Positions 48,501 to 59,564 of a stretch of 64,000 nt of DNA are shown piece after piece. This DNA is from Haliclystus octoradiatus. Taxonomy: Eukaryota > Cnidaria > Staurozoa > Stauromedusae > Haliclystidae. The notes under the pieces are model-generated. The model did not search any database and was not told where the DNA came from. It saw only the letters and a program-made list of their open reading frames with translations. The stretch's first letter is position 1. Every line of letters begins with the position of its first letter. The stretch spans positions 20,615,344 through 20,679,343 of the forward strand of contig OU744449.1 in assembly GCA_916610825.1 (NCBI GenBank). Direction: 5' to 3'. The position numbers and the translations under genes were made by a program.

Positions 48501-51500
48501 CAATCAAGTCATCTCTCCATCTTGTTCCAATGCCTCTTCCAGGATCCTCCATACCATTACTTTGTGACTCCTCTTCCCCTCAATCACGCCCAATTGTTTC
48601 TGTTTCCAACCGGAAGGCCATTTTCGATCAGCTCCACAACTTGTCTCATCCTGGTATAAGAGCCACACGACGTTTAATATCCTCACGATTTATCTGCCCT
48701 GGACTGCAAAAAGATGTTGGCAACTGGGCGAAAACTTGCATCCTATGTCAACGTGCCAAAGTTCACCGTCATACTATTCCTCGTCCAGAAGTCATCGTTC
48801 TATCTGCTCTCAGCACTCTTTTGGGTATTCATCGACAACGCACCACATCTTATCATCCACAGTCCAATGGCCTGGTTGCGCGTTTCCATCGGCAACTGAA
48901 AGCTTTCCTTCGTGCTCATCTGACAGGACCCAACTGGACAGATGAACTACCTGTTGTTCTCCTTGGCCTTCGTGCTGCAGTTAAAGAAAATTTGTCTTGC
49001 TCACCTGCTGAGCTGGTTTATGGTATGCCTCTTCGATTACCTGGCGAATATTTTGCCCTTCCTACAGGTATACCAGATCCTAATTCCTTCTTGGACAGTC
49101 TTCGTTCTTACATGCACCATCTCACACCACCTGTCACAAAGTCTCATGGTCACTCACCTTCTCACATTCCATCAGCACTCGATACGTCTACCCATGTTTT
49201 TGTTCGACACAATGCCCACCGTACTCTACTTCAACCATCATATGACGGACCTTTCAAGGTCTTTGGTCATCGTAAAGATTCGGTTTCTATTGCTCGTCTC
49301 AAACCGGCTCTCCTTCCTTCCTTGATTTTAAATACTCCTTTGGACTCTACAACTGGAAACACCAACGACACCATCCAGCCAACAAGTCTTCCCCTTCAAA
49401 GTACAACTCACTCTGGTTGTCTTACTCAACCACCTCTACGTTATTCTGCCTAACCGTGAACATTGATGAACATCCTCACTTGTGGGGAGTAATGTAGTGA
49501 CCGTTATCTACGTCACAACTGTACTATAGTTAGCGACATAAATATGTATTGCGAAATAGATAATTATCAACATGATGAAGTCGAAAGTATTTTATTACAA
49601 CTTTACAAAGAAAAGTTACTAGTATTATTTGAGTATCTCTTCTCTATCTTTAACACTGCTACAATATGATGCTTTTGAACTGTGAAGCAGAATTCTCAAT
49701 GGATTTTGATGTGTGATCATTAATTATAAGAGATTGATTCCTAAATGGAAATCTTGAGCTTATCATTTTATTTATTCAATACGATTGTCCATTTATACCT
49801 TTCATGTTATTGTAATTCAGTCTGTAGTTATCTGCCTCACTTGCGATCGTAGCTTCGTAATATTCCATGAAGTAATGATCATCACCATCCCATAAGTCAA
49901 ATCTTAATGTCGTGTTAGTATCTTTCATTAAGTTGTGTGCCGTTTCCAATCCAAGCCAATGTTCACCAAGAAGGTCACCAAATCCATGTTTGTATGAATT
50001 CCAATCACGGTAAAAATCAACAGATCCATCAAATCTTCGCTGGAGCAGAGTCCAACCTGTTTACGCAAATTTAAAGGATAAACACCCGGATGCGATTTGA
50101 TGAACTGGTAGACGTTGAGACCATCTGCGCGCGCATGTGCCGTAACATATCAAAAGCGGTCACTATTCTCTGATTGTGCGGCTAAGGCCTAACACGCAAG
50201 TTATCTGAACAAAATGGCGATTAGAGGCAGACGTAAAGCGAAGGAATCCTCTGATTTATGTAGTAGAAACTTCACATTTTCTATATCTTCATGAACATTC
50301 AAGACTTGATTGCATTTCACAATATTTATTTAACAGGATTTGAAAAAGGTTTTATTATCAAGTCGATGGCATAACATAGCAAAAGTGTTAATGAAAGAAG
50401 CCTAGTCATTTACCCAAATGTAAATCTTTCCTTATGTCATTATTATTTATTTCTTCTATGGTTCTGTAGTCGAGAATCTACATCGCTAAAAAAGGTAAAA
50501 TGATAAAAGGTAGTATGTAATAAACTACGGTTTCTCTAACTTTGAAACTTTTGACGTTATTTGACGATGCTTGAACAAACAGCAGCTCAATATTTGGCTC
50601 GCAAAAACACGAAGTCGTACAGCTGAAAGTCTGGAAACCTATACGTTGGCAATTACAATTGCTTGGTGCTTCTAAAAGCGCACACTAATTTATCTGAAAC
50701 TAGTTGCACATCTAACATACATAATAAACTACTATGCTTCTAAGTTTAACTATAAATACTTGACCCGTTTATTTTGATAAATTATTTAATTGGAAGATAT
50801 CAAATGCACCCCTTCGGCTTTGTTGACAAAATCTCAAAGCTGGTTTTTCACCTTCTGAATTCAAAGGTCTCTCACTAATTATATGTCACTAGTAATGACT
50901 CTTTGACATGTATAGAAGAAAATTGAAAAAAATATGAAAAAATATAAAGTTTATATTTAGATGAAGGTTTTTGAGTTTTTGAAGGAGCATATTTTGGGGC
51001 TTTTGAAAACATGGTATTTCACTTTTTCCAATGTGTAGGCCTCACAAATTAAAATAAGGCATCCAGATTACGATATATCACTACATATTACTCTTACACA
51101 TGTATAGAAGTAAATTAAAAAGATTTGATGAAAAAATATAAAGTCTATATTTAGATAATGGTAATTGAGTTGACAAGGGGCATATAGTTTTTCACTTTCT
51201 TCAACTTCTAGGTCTCTCAGAATAAAACGAGGCTTACAGATGACTACATTACTATATAAGTGATAAAACATCTTTTTGAACAGCACCAAAATATGCCCCT
51301 TCTCCACTAAATTAGCTTCATGTCATTATAAACTTGATATTTTTTCATCAAATCTTTTTAATTTACCTCTATACATGCCTAAGAGTAATATCTAATGATA
51401 TATAGTCATCTGTATTCCTCATCTTAATTTGAGAGGCCTACACATTGGAGAAAGTGAAAAACCATGTTTTTGAAAAGCCCCAAAATATGCTCCTTCTCAA

Positions 51501-54500
51501 CTCAAAAACCTTTATCTAAATGTAGACTTTATATTTTTTCATCAAATCTTTTTAATTTACTTCTATACATGTCAAAGAGTCATATCTAGTGACATATAAT
51601 TAGTGAGATACCTTTGAATTCAGAAGGTGAAAACCAGCTTTGAGATTTTGTCAACAAAGCCGAAGGGGTGCATTTGATATCTTCCAATTAAATAATTTAT
51701 CAAAATAAACGGGTCAAGTAATTATAGTTAAACTTAGAAGCATAGTAGTTTATTATGTATGTTAAGTGTGCAACTAGTTTCAGATAAATTAATGTGCGCT
51801 TTTAGAAGCACTAAGCAATTGTAATTTCCAACGTATAGGTTTCTAGACTTCCAGCTGAACGATTTCGTGTTTTTGCGAACCAAATATTGAGCTGCTGTTT
51901 GTTCAAGCATCGTCAAATAACGTCAAAAGTTTCAAAGTTAGAGAAACCGTAGTTTATTACATACTACCTTTTATCATTTTACCTTTTTTAGCGATGTAGA
52001 TTCTCGACTACAGAACCATAGAAGAAATAAATAATAATGACATAAGGAAAGATTTACATTTGGGTAAATGACTAGGCTTATTTCATTAACACTTTTGCTA
52101 TGTTATGCCATCGACTTGATAATAAAACCTTTTTCAAATCCTGTTAAATAGATATTGTGAAATGCAATCAAGTCTTGAATGTTCATGAAGATATAGAAAA
52201 TGTGAAGTTTTCTGCTACATAAATCAGAGGGTTCCTTCGTTTTACGTCTGCCTCTAATCGCCATTTGTTCAGATAACTTGCGTGTTATGCCTTAGTCGCA
52301 CAATCAGAGAACAGTGACCGCTTTGGATATGTTACGGCACATGCGCGCGCAGGTGGTCACAACTTCTATCTGTTTGTCAAATCGCCACCTGGATAAACAT
52401 TTACCGGCGGCTGTTTCGAGCCTACTTATGAATTAAGGTTAGCATAAATACATCGCTCAATCTCAGTCATGGCTTTGGCATGGTTACGGATTTCAAGCTC
52501 CAGCATTGTTTCACACACAGAAATAATACAACCCATATATGTGTTGTGCAATAAATATTATTAATAATCACTTGAAAAAAACTTGTATCATGATTGGTGG
52601 ATTTGTACCACGTGTTTAGCAGTTATGTCAAGACAACCCACGAAATTCCATGGCAACCCCTAAAAGCGTGCAGATATAGGTCTATACCCGCACGTGTGCG
52701 GTTATAGACCTATACCTGCACGGTTTTAGCCAAACAACTAGAACATATGTTTTGAAAATGGCGATGAGCTGCGACAGATTGAACATTTTTTCATAAAATC
52801 AACTTAAATGTGTACTCTGTAATTGAAAATTCAATTGAGAAATTCAAAAAAGTAACAGCTTGGGATTTGCTATATTCAGATGTAACTTTTACTATATATT
52901 TCTAATATTGCAAACATGTTGAATTCTTAGCGTTATATTTTAAAATACGTTAATATAAATGATATTCGTAACAAATTTCATTAAAATTCTGATTAATGAA
53001 AAACCAATGACCCATTGAATAGAAAACAAATCATTGTTGTTTTGAAATTGATGAGAGATAATTGATGTTCCAGACAAAGGTTATGTCACATGATTATTAA
53101 AATGATTACATCACTCTTTGTTCGTGGGCCATCGAAATTTAGACCCACTCGTTCTCTAACAACAAACGAGAAATCCATATCGTAAACGAGGCCGCCGAAT
53201 TTACGATATGGATTTCTCGTTTGTTGTTAGTGAACTCGCGGATCTAAATTCCGATAACCCACTCACAAGAGTGATGTAATCCCTTATGAAACAGTAGCAT
53301 AGCTCACCTTCATCATTGAGACGCATATCACAGAACGCATTTACATTAGGAATTGAAGATTTGATTGATGATAACATATAGACACCATTTTTGTGATTGT
53401 TTCTTGTCTTCAACTCTGTGCAATCTCGTGCCTGAAAAATTGAATCGGAGAGATTAGATTCATTCTCTCTGCTTATATTTTACCGGCTCATGGTATACCG
53501 AAAAGTATACATTATTGTCTTATTAAAGATAATTTTTTCAGTAAAAGTTGAGTTATGCTATATAGCAAAATTTATGAATAATTGGCGTTCGTATTTTAAT
53601 AATTGAAAAACTCTTTTATTTGACGAAAAATTTGAAATTCCCTTTAAAAATATTTCAAAATAAAATATTCTTCATTTTAAATTTTCAAGAATATTTCCTT
53701 ATTACCAGATAAACGTCTCATGGTTTACAGCTTTTGATTTATGGAAGGATAATGGTTACTTTATTATTTATTCTTAATTTTTCCATCATAGCCCTTCTCC
53801 TCGGATTATATATCTTACAACTGGCATGGCGAGATGAGCTAAAGCAAAATTGGATATATTTAAAATAAGGCTTTGACTGCAATATTGCTAAATAATCTTG
53901 ACTATTATTCCGATTTATTCGGTTGGAAATAAGGGACTGCTCATTATTTATGACCGGGGTTGGGTCCGAAGAGCTCCAATTTTAACTATTTATTCCTTTT
54001 ACCCAACCATAAAGAGCGTCAAAAATTTGTTTACCCAACCGTAATTTATCGAGGCGTTGTGTTCTTAATACTCCTTGCACATAGGATATGGAAGTTCTTT
54101 GTTCAAGTTAACTGCCAAAATTGCTGGTTTATATGAAAATGAGAGCTAAAATGCATCACTTTCTTCCTTTTTGTTTATAAATGGAATTGGGGATATCATT
54201 GCATCATTTTTACTAAGACGGATCATGGTTTACAGCATTTGATTTATACAAGGATAATGGTTAATTTATTATGTATCCTGAACTTTCCATCATAACCCTT
54301 CTCCTCTTCTTGGATTATATATCTTACAACTGACATGGCGAGATGAGCTAAAGCAAAATTGGAAATATTTAAAATAAGTCAAAAATGTTTACTTCAATAC
54401 TGTTAAATAATCTTGACTATTTTCCGATTTACTCTGTTTGAAATATTAGTACAGCATCTATTTTTTATATCTCCTTCTTCCTCAGTCTGCCATAAAGAAT

Positions 54501-55963
54501 TAAAGATTTACTGTTGTCTAAGTGAAATTGGTTATTTATTTACGGCTACAAGATTCCCATAAAGATGAACTACAATACTTGGCCATTTAAATTTAATGGC
54601 GTGTACTGTTGAATGGTATCATTATTATGTCATATACAATTGATAAAAGATTGAAGTTGAATATAACACATGTATGTATGTATGTATTTTGTAGCACAAT
54701 GGCTAACAGGCAAATAAACAAAGGAGGATATTTTTAAATGTATCCTCACTTACATGTGACCTTTAAAAAAAAAAAAGTATATATATATAAAGAAAACTAT
54801 GTTATCAGAAATAATTAACAGGCAAAGGAAAAGTTACAGAACTGTGATAAATTAACGTGATCAAGTTTAAATTTGAATGTTGTGTAAAGAACTAGACATA
54901 CATTACATACATTCCTTTCAATAGTTATTCATACAATTAGTTGTTATTTCGATTTTTACTTCGCTAGCGTGTTTTCAAACATATTATGAAAATAGAATGT
55001 TAAAATAATATATGCAATAATTGTATCATACATAATTATGTCCTGCTTTTAAATTAGCAGATAGATTATATAAACCAGCATGTAATTTGAATAAGCTACT
55101 TCTTATACATGTTGTATGTAGAATTAAATCAACATCTCTTAAAAAGCATTTTTTTTTCTTTCTAATATTTATTGAGGAGGCCGATTAGCTATAAATTAAA
55201 ATTATTCTTCAAATGAGAATACGGTACAACCTAGAACCTTTTTCAACAAGAATATATACTCTACGTATTGCTCTCCCGGCAAGAATAATTATTCTTGAAT
55301 GATATTTTCAATAACATTATTCTGAATATATATAAAAATGAAATATTCTTGTCCAGAGAATTATATTCGCAGGATAAGAATACGTATTCTAATAAATATA
55401 CTTGGGATAGAAATCGGAAATTTTGCTGTGTAGTTTTTCTGCGCAAATTTTCCGGCTACCAAACGCGCTTGCAGCACTATTCTACTTATAGGGTGGCTAT
55501 TTTCCCAAGGGAGTATACGTTTAATAACAAGAAAACTAGCATTCAAATCTCAGTAAACCCATTTGGGGCAATATATCGTTTTTTTCTAGACCGTACATCT
55601 GAAGATATTGTATATATTTCTTACCGTCTCTTTAATGATTTCAACATAAGTGACATTTGGTGATATGATAATTTTGCTGTTTATGTTGTTAGTCATTGAG
55701 GAATTGAATAATTCACATTGTACAATATCATTACCAATTGTTTCATTCGAGATCACGTTGATTGATTGACACTCATCTGTGATAGTACAGTGAGAGATAC
55801 AATATAGAAATGTTTTCAATTCTAAATGTTCAAATGATGATCCTGTTCTTTGGAAACCAAATCTTTTCTTGTAGTTAGAAATAGTATTATCAGTCGCACC
55901 AGCCAATGATATAACAGTGTTGATTAGAATAAATACAAATGATAGAATCAAGGAACTCGTCAT
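39287..55963 (-). CDS. Secreted PAN/apple-like plus fibrinogen-related domain protein, 4 exons
   Basis: Exons 55963-55625, 53431-53308, 50056-49799 and 39546-39287 join in phase to 326 residues with a stop. Residues 1-22 are a signal peptide; about 23-113 hold a cysteine-bearing PAN/apple-like region ([20 protein letters not shown]); about 114-326 are a complete fibrinogen-related domain of the usual ~215 residues. It shows [54 protein letters not shown], the calcium-site-like DKDND and NC-x8-WW-x4-C. Such lectin-like proteins bind sugars or act in invertebrate immunity; the ligand here is unknown. Introns hold a 2.3-kb palindrome, a Ty3-type element and hairpin repeats. Confidence 0.92.
39580..40202 (-). 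mobile_element. Hairpin repeat, copy A
   Basis: Inverse copy of the repeats at 52560 and 57823: it ends aataatcacttg and has the catcactctt...aagagtgatgtaat hairpin. The duplicated locus near 61.74 kb lacks it. It is the most eroded of the three. Confidence 0.7.
40900..42389. other. Intron sequence without recognised features
   Basis: Part of FReD intron 3. Short open stretches (41317-41568, 41720-41974) lack recognisable domains. About 40.2-40.9 kb matches 61.7-62.4 kb. Confidence 0.5.
42394..42564 (+). repeat. 5' LTR
   Basis: 171 bp with TG...CA ends; ends at ctgctaca, followed by the primer-binding-like tggtgac. Confidence 0.93.
42637..43050 (+). pseudogene. Ty3-type gag, N-terminal part
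   Basis: Begins at the Met of [30 protein letters not shown] and [34 protein letters not shown] match capsids of the CsRn1/K02A2.6 group. It is cut at QQLL by the nested LINE and resumes at 46216. Confidence 0.85.
43475..44077 (+). pseudogene. Endonuclease domain of the nested LINE
   Basis: 200 open codons: VAVQEHR (catalytic Glu), [26 protein letters not shown] (GDFN) and ERLDYVLNN, the order of APE-type LINE endonucleases. It ends before the usual SDH, which follows in another frame (SDHLLVF, near 44070). Confidence 0.8.
44701..46193 (+). pseudogene. Reverse transcriptase of the nested LINE, broken
   Basis: Pieces: 44701-45021 ([25 protein letters not shown]), 45102-45494 ([18 protein letters not shown]), about 45500-46010 ([24 protein letters not shown]) and 45972-46193. 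At least three frameshifts. Catalytic motif changes are noted in the element entry. Confidence 0.75.
46216..46860 (+). pseudogene. Ty3-type gag C-terminus and protease
   Basis: Resumes with [19 protein letters not shown] and [12 protein letters not shown] (capsid end). Then a CWYH-x7-A-x3-C-x3-CxW pattern (near 46543-46605), the atypical zinc knuckle of the CsRn1 group, and protease [15 protein letters not shown] with the catalytic DTG (near 46704). Several frameshifts. Confidence 0.8.
47020..48400 (+). pseudogene. Ty3-type reverse transcriptase and RNase H, broken
   Basis: [33 protein letters not shown] and [19 protein letters not shown] are standard RT blocks. The catalytic motif reads YLDH (near 47610) rather than Y-x-DD, losing one metal-binding Asp. 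A frameshift lies near 47720 and stops at about 48104 and 48229. RNase H shows [14 protein letters not shown] and [18 protein letters not shown]. Confidence 0.88.
48386..49453 (+). pseudogene. Ty3-type integrase with catalytic-core deletion
   Basis: 355 open codons. The HHCC zinc domain is present ([26 protein letters not shown]). Right after RPEV the sequence jumps to [20 protein letters not shown], then [17 protein letters not shown] with the final Glu-type helix (Ala before Arg where Glu is usual). Roughly 90 residues holding the first two catalytic Asp residues are missing, in frame. The C-terminal chromodomain-like tail is not convincing. Confidence 0.88.
49493..49663 (+). repeat. 3' LTR
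   Basis: 171 bp, same ends as the 5' LTR, preceded by the purine tract at 49482-49492. Confidence 0.93.
49799..50056 (-). CDS. FReD gene exon 3
   Basis: Acceptor gcgtaaacag, donor ATGAAAG|GTATAA. It encodes the fibrinogen core [11 protein letters not shown] to [10 protein letters not shown]. The 2.3-kb palindrome inserted in the preceding intron ends 28 bp from this acceptor. Confidence 0.93.
50085..52390. mobile_element. 2.3-kb near-complete palindrome with 9-bp TSD in FReD intron 2
   Basis: Direct repeat ggataaaca flanks it (50076-50084 and 52391-52399). The two halves are inverted copies: gaccatctgcgcgcgcatgt at left pairs with acatgcgcgcgcaggtggtc at right, and the pairing continues with few mismatches to a small loop near 51.2 kb. 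No transposase; the short ORFs mirror each other. A 9-bp TSD and long inverted repeats suggest a foldback or Mutator-like non-autonomous element. Confidence 0.88.
52560..53282 (+). mobile_element. Hairpin repeat, copy B
   Basis: Starts aataatcacttgaaaa, has a central palindrome around cccgcacgtgtgcgg, and ends in a long hairpin (about 53105-53282) with arms such as caaacgagaaatccatatcg. It ends about 25 bp before FReD exon 2, so it abuts that donor. Confidence 0.8.
53308..53431 (-). CDS. FReD gene exon 2
   Basis: Acceptor tttttcag, donor GATGAAG|GTGAGC. It encodes [20 protein letters not shown] through [10 protein letters not shown], the first fibrinogen segment with the first disulfide pair. 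Confidence 0.92.
53718..54460. repeat. ~240-bp direct duplication about 507 bp apart
   Basis: Segments from about 53718 and 54226 share catggtttacag, gattatatatcttacaactg and gacatggcgagatgagctaa with moderate divergence. They lie in FReD intron 1. No ORF. Confidence 0.75.
54660..54795. repeat. Simple repeats
   Basis: A short TATG run (54670-54690) and, further on, an A run followed by AT repeats (54768-54790). Other AT runs lie near 56963 and 58797. Confidence 0.8.
55625..55963 (-). CDS. FReD gene exon 1: signal peptide and PAN/apple-like domain
   Basis: The start [20 protein letters not shown] is hydrophobic, with a likely cut after AG. 113 codons end at GAGACG|GTAAGA, phase 0. A 3-codon upstream ORF overlaps the start codon, its TGA sharing bases with the ATG. 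A TTCAG about 33 nt upstream (near 55996) could be a splice acceptor. Confidence 0.9.
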
Positions 55964-57160
55964 ATTGACATTCGGGCGTTTTCCAAATATGTGTACTGAA
56001 TTATTTCATACTACTTTACATAGTCATACGAGTAAAAACATGTCTAAATAGGCTTTGCTTGCATTACTAATGTAATAAAATATGGAATTTGCCTCTCATG
56101 AGTCTGAAGTTCAACTGCTGCAGCTGTAATGAATATTATGTTGATAAGGTAACAACAAAACATCTCAACTTGCTTAATTTGACTCACACAAGGACTTGTT
56201 TATTAATTATTGTATAAAGGAATGTAAGTTTTTAGCTTCAAAGAGAAATATAATTAGCAGGCATGTGTGCTATTCATGTTTACATTTTGTAAAGATTAAA
56301 GGAGATAAAAAAAATACACAGAAAGCATCTTCAAACACAAATCTTATTTCAGTGTTAATTAATGTACTACGTTGGTACAGTAAACAATATTATTAGGTTG
56401 TGACAATTGTTTATGTTTACTAATTTGCTTTTAATGGTTTTACAAAGTCAGTCTGAGGCTTATCTTTCAAAATACGGTTTTATGAAGAAAACAATTATGA
56501 AAAAGTGCGTATCTAAACTATAGTCTCAGGCCTTTTGTTATGCTTATTGCTATAACTCTATCAAAGATGAGTCATAAGCAACGAGTCTGAAATGAGGCTA
56601 GTGTAATATTCTGATGAATGGTAATCAATTTCTGCTACTTCAAATGACTTTCGCCCCACAAATTTCTTTATTTGAATATTTTCGCTTCAAAAGATGCCTC
56701 TTTTAATTAGACTTAGAGAGACAATCGCTTCTAGCAAATTAATTAAGATAAAATAACAAATAGTTAAAAGATATGCGTTACATCCTTAAACTATTTCATT
56801 GATTGATTAAATCGGTCGAATTGGAAACTCGTATCAGTAGGTTTCTACTTATTAACTGTGTAATGAAAGTAAGCGATAAAATAGACGTTGTTTGAGCTTT
56901 TGTAGCGGGTGGAATGTACGAAGTATTGATTAATATCACCACACATACATAGGCGTTGATAAGATATATATATATATATATGTGTGTAATTGTAATAATA
57001 ATAACTGTAGCTGGCCACCAACAGGGAGAGGATGAATGAGGGTTAATATGACCGTTGATAAACAAAGCCTCTATGAAGGTGGACCAGCTTTGCTAATGTA
57101 GGTGCTGTCTCCACGAAGGGCAGACGTGAAGAGATCTAATACATTACAGGCAGTGATTTA
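55964..57160. other. Region upstream of the FReD gene; no gene recognised
   Basis: It should contain the FReD promoter and 5' UTR (minus strand). No clear TATA box or conserved element was identified. Small open stretches lack recognisable domains. Confidence 0.5.
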
Positions 57161-57162
57161 CA

Positions 57163-57310
57163 TTACAAGGTATACGTGATTACAAACGGAAACTTTACAG
57201 TTAACAAAGGAAATACATTATGGATAAGACAAGAGACATGAAACAATTCACTACATAACTTCCCCCCACGGAGACGGAGTCCCGTCTGTGAGTGAAAGAT
57301 ATGAAATAAT
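57163..57310 (-). pseudogene. Possible LTR-retrotransposon 3' remnant
   Basis: On the minus strand a short stretch with gggactccgtctccgtgggg precedes TGTAGTGAATTG, the usual look of a pol end followed by an LTR start. About 50 bp from that point recurs at roughly 57643-57690 in the same orientation. Weak. Confidence 0.35.
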
Positions 57311-57822
57311 ATATACAGGACGAATGAATAGTAAAAATATGTATAATAAAATAGAATATGATTTAAATAAGTTAATAATAATGTTTTGACTGAGTTAGAT
57401 GAATTAGATTGTTTGTTTTCTTTCATATTGTATAGTTGGTAAAGTTTGTGTTTTGTGGTTGTAGAGACAAAATCTTGTAAATATTTAATAATTCTTTGTT
57501 GGCCTTTGTGCAAGGCATGATTGTATATAGCCTATCTTTTTGATCTTCTGTTTTTGATGGTGTTATTTATCTATGTTGGTAATGTTGTTTTGTTGTTACA
57601 ATTCTTTGTGCTCAAGCCTGGCAATCTTTATTTTCTTGACGGGGAATACATTATGGATAAGACAATAGACATAAAACAATCCACTACACTTTCGACATTG
57701 CTTATGTCATCTTCAGAAATTGATTAAAAAGAAAAATTATTTAAAATACATGAGTTTAAAAATGTTAAAGTTTTTACAAAGTGCTATAGATATAGTTTTA
57801 GAACGGGATGCGTTAGGTAACA

Positions 57823-58534
57823 TTAATAATCACTTGAAAAAATCTTTTATCATGATTGGTGGATTTGTACCACGTGTTTAGCAGTTATGTCAAGACAACC
57901 CACGAAATTCCGTGGCAACCCCTAAAAGCGTGCAGGTATAGGTCTATACCCGCACGAGTGCGGATATAGACCTATACCTGCACGGTTTTAGCCAAACAAC
58001 TAGAGCATATGTTTTGAAAATGGCGACTAGCTGTGACAGATTGAATATTTTTTCATAAAATCAATTTAAATGTATACTCTGTAATTGAAAATTCGATTGA
58101 GAAATTGAAAAAAGTAACAGCTTGGGATTTGCTATATTCAGATGTAACTTTTACTATATATTTCTGATATTGAAAACATGTTAAATTCTTCGTGTTATAT
58201 TTTTAAATGATATTCGTAGTAACAATTTCATTCAAATTGTATTTAATGAAAAATCAATGACCCATTAAATTAGAAAACAAATCATTGTTGTAGTGAAATT
58301 GATGAGAGATAATTGATGTTCCATAGACAAAGGTTATGTTACATGATTATTAAAATGATTACATTACTCTTATTCGTGGGCCATCGAAATTTAGACCCAC
58401 TCATTCTCAAACAACAAACTCGAAATCCATATCGTAAACTTGGTGGCCTCGTTTACGATATGGATTTCTCGTTTGTTGTTAGTGAACTCGTGGATCTAAA
58501 TTCCGATAACCCACTCACAAGAATGATGTAATCC
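57823..58534 (+). mobile_element. Hairpin repeat, copy C
   Basis: Close relative of copy B over its full length, including the central palindrome (cccgcacgagtgcgg) and terminal hairpin (about 58365-58530). Confidence 0.8.
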
Positions 58535-58549
58535 CTTTAATAGCTTATT

Positions 58550-59160
58550 TCACAAAGGCAAGAACAATAGTTTTTCAATACACTGCCGGGAAAGGCCAAG
58601 AGTTGATTGAGTCAGACTGAGTGTTGAGGTTTGGCTTGATTCCCCTGATTGCAAGCATTTCGTGAATTAAGCAGTCAAACTTGTCTTTGCATTTTCATAA
58701 CTTTAAAATTGTTTTCAGAAACGAAGTTTCCGTGTTGCTGATTTACATGTGCATAAACAGAAGACCCTTTTATCTTAATATAATTTATTTCTTCATACAT
58801 ATATATATATATATCTACACATTCAATAAATGTTAACTTAAAACAGAACTATGCGTCATTTAAAAATTTGTCTAATATATCCCTATTCTAATTTATCTAA
58901 TTAATCTATTTCAAAATTGTTCTCAACGTCATCATTAATAATGGTTCCCATGATACTATTAGCATTCCCTCTTTGTACTGCCACTGAAATCCTCTCTTTT
59001 AAATATTTTACTGCATTATCGTCCTGTGTAGAGTCTCTCAACCTTGAAGATAGCTGGTTCAAGAACAATATAGCAGCCGATCCATACAAATCCCATCGTC
59101 TCTCTGGCTACGGGGATGAAGATGTAATTTGTTGACAGCTGCCTAAACTTTGTGATCTTC
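58550..59160. other. No gene recognised
   Basis: AT-rich with an AT dinucleotide run near 58797-58815. Short open stretches on both strands overlap and look random. Confidence 0.5.
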
Positions 59161-59172
59161 TTTGCTTCGGCA

Positions 59173-59550
59173 TTACTTTTCCCAAGGAATTAGGGTGATT
59201 CCATCAGGTTTTCTAAAATCGGTTCTCGCTAGGCCTTGAGGTTCAAGTTTACAACGGATGTTTGCAATGCACAAAGCCTTCTTGATGATGACGTTTACTT
59301 CATGGTGCCTTGCATATCGTCCAGAACTCTTTTTACATGAAATACCGTGGACTCCTTGTTGATCTACTAGTTGGCCGCATTTACATATATGGGATTGTAC
59401 CGTCTCCAGTCCCAATCGGAGTGAAATTATTATGCGTAGCTGATTGTTATTAAGCATTAAACCCATGGCGGGTGATGGGAGTGCATTGAGCCATGCCCCA
59501 GATTCTTTTGTTTGTGCAGCTAAGATCCTGGCAACGTTTCTTTGACCCAC
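59173..59550 (-). pseudogene. Retroelement C-terminal domain with Cys/His motif and PDG
   Basis: About 117 residues: SGAWLNALPSPAMGL, RIIISLRLGLE, CKCG-x7-HGISC, RHHEVNVIIKKAL and FRKPDGITLIPW. A CxC...H...C cluster followed by R-H-x-x-(I/V)-N and PDG resembles the C-terminal nuclease-like region of some reverse-transcriptase elements. The family was recognised only by pattern, and no RT is present. Confidence 0.5.
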
Positions 59551-59564
59551 AACAGAGGAGAGGA

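Larger units (their letters stand above)
42394..49663 (+). mobile_element. Defective Ty3/gypsy-type LTR retrotransposon (CsRn1-like) in FReD intron 3
   Basis: Two 171-bp LTRs (TGTAGTGACC...CACTGCTACA) with a 4-bp TSD atat (42390-42393 and 49664-49667). The 5' LTR is followed by tggtgactccg, like the tRNA-Trp primer site of the CsRn1 group; a purine tract gtggggagtaa precedes the 3' LTR. Order: gag, protease, RT, RNase H, integrase. It lies antisense to the FReD gene. The LTRs differ at about eight sites by eye, so it is not very recent. Frameshifts, stops, a nested LINE and an integrase deletion make it inactive. Confidence 0.93.

Noticed and set aside
55295-55663. 122-codon plus-strand ORF
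   Set aside because: Overlaps the FReD exon 1 donor region antisense and lacks any domain.
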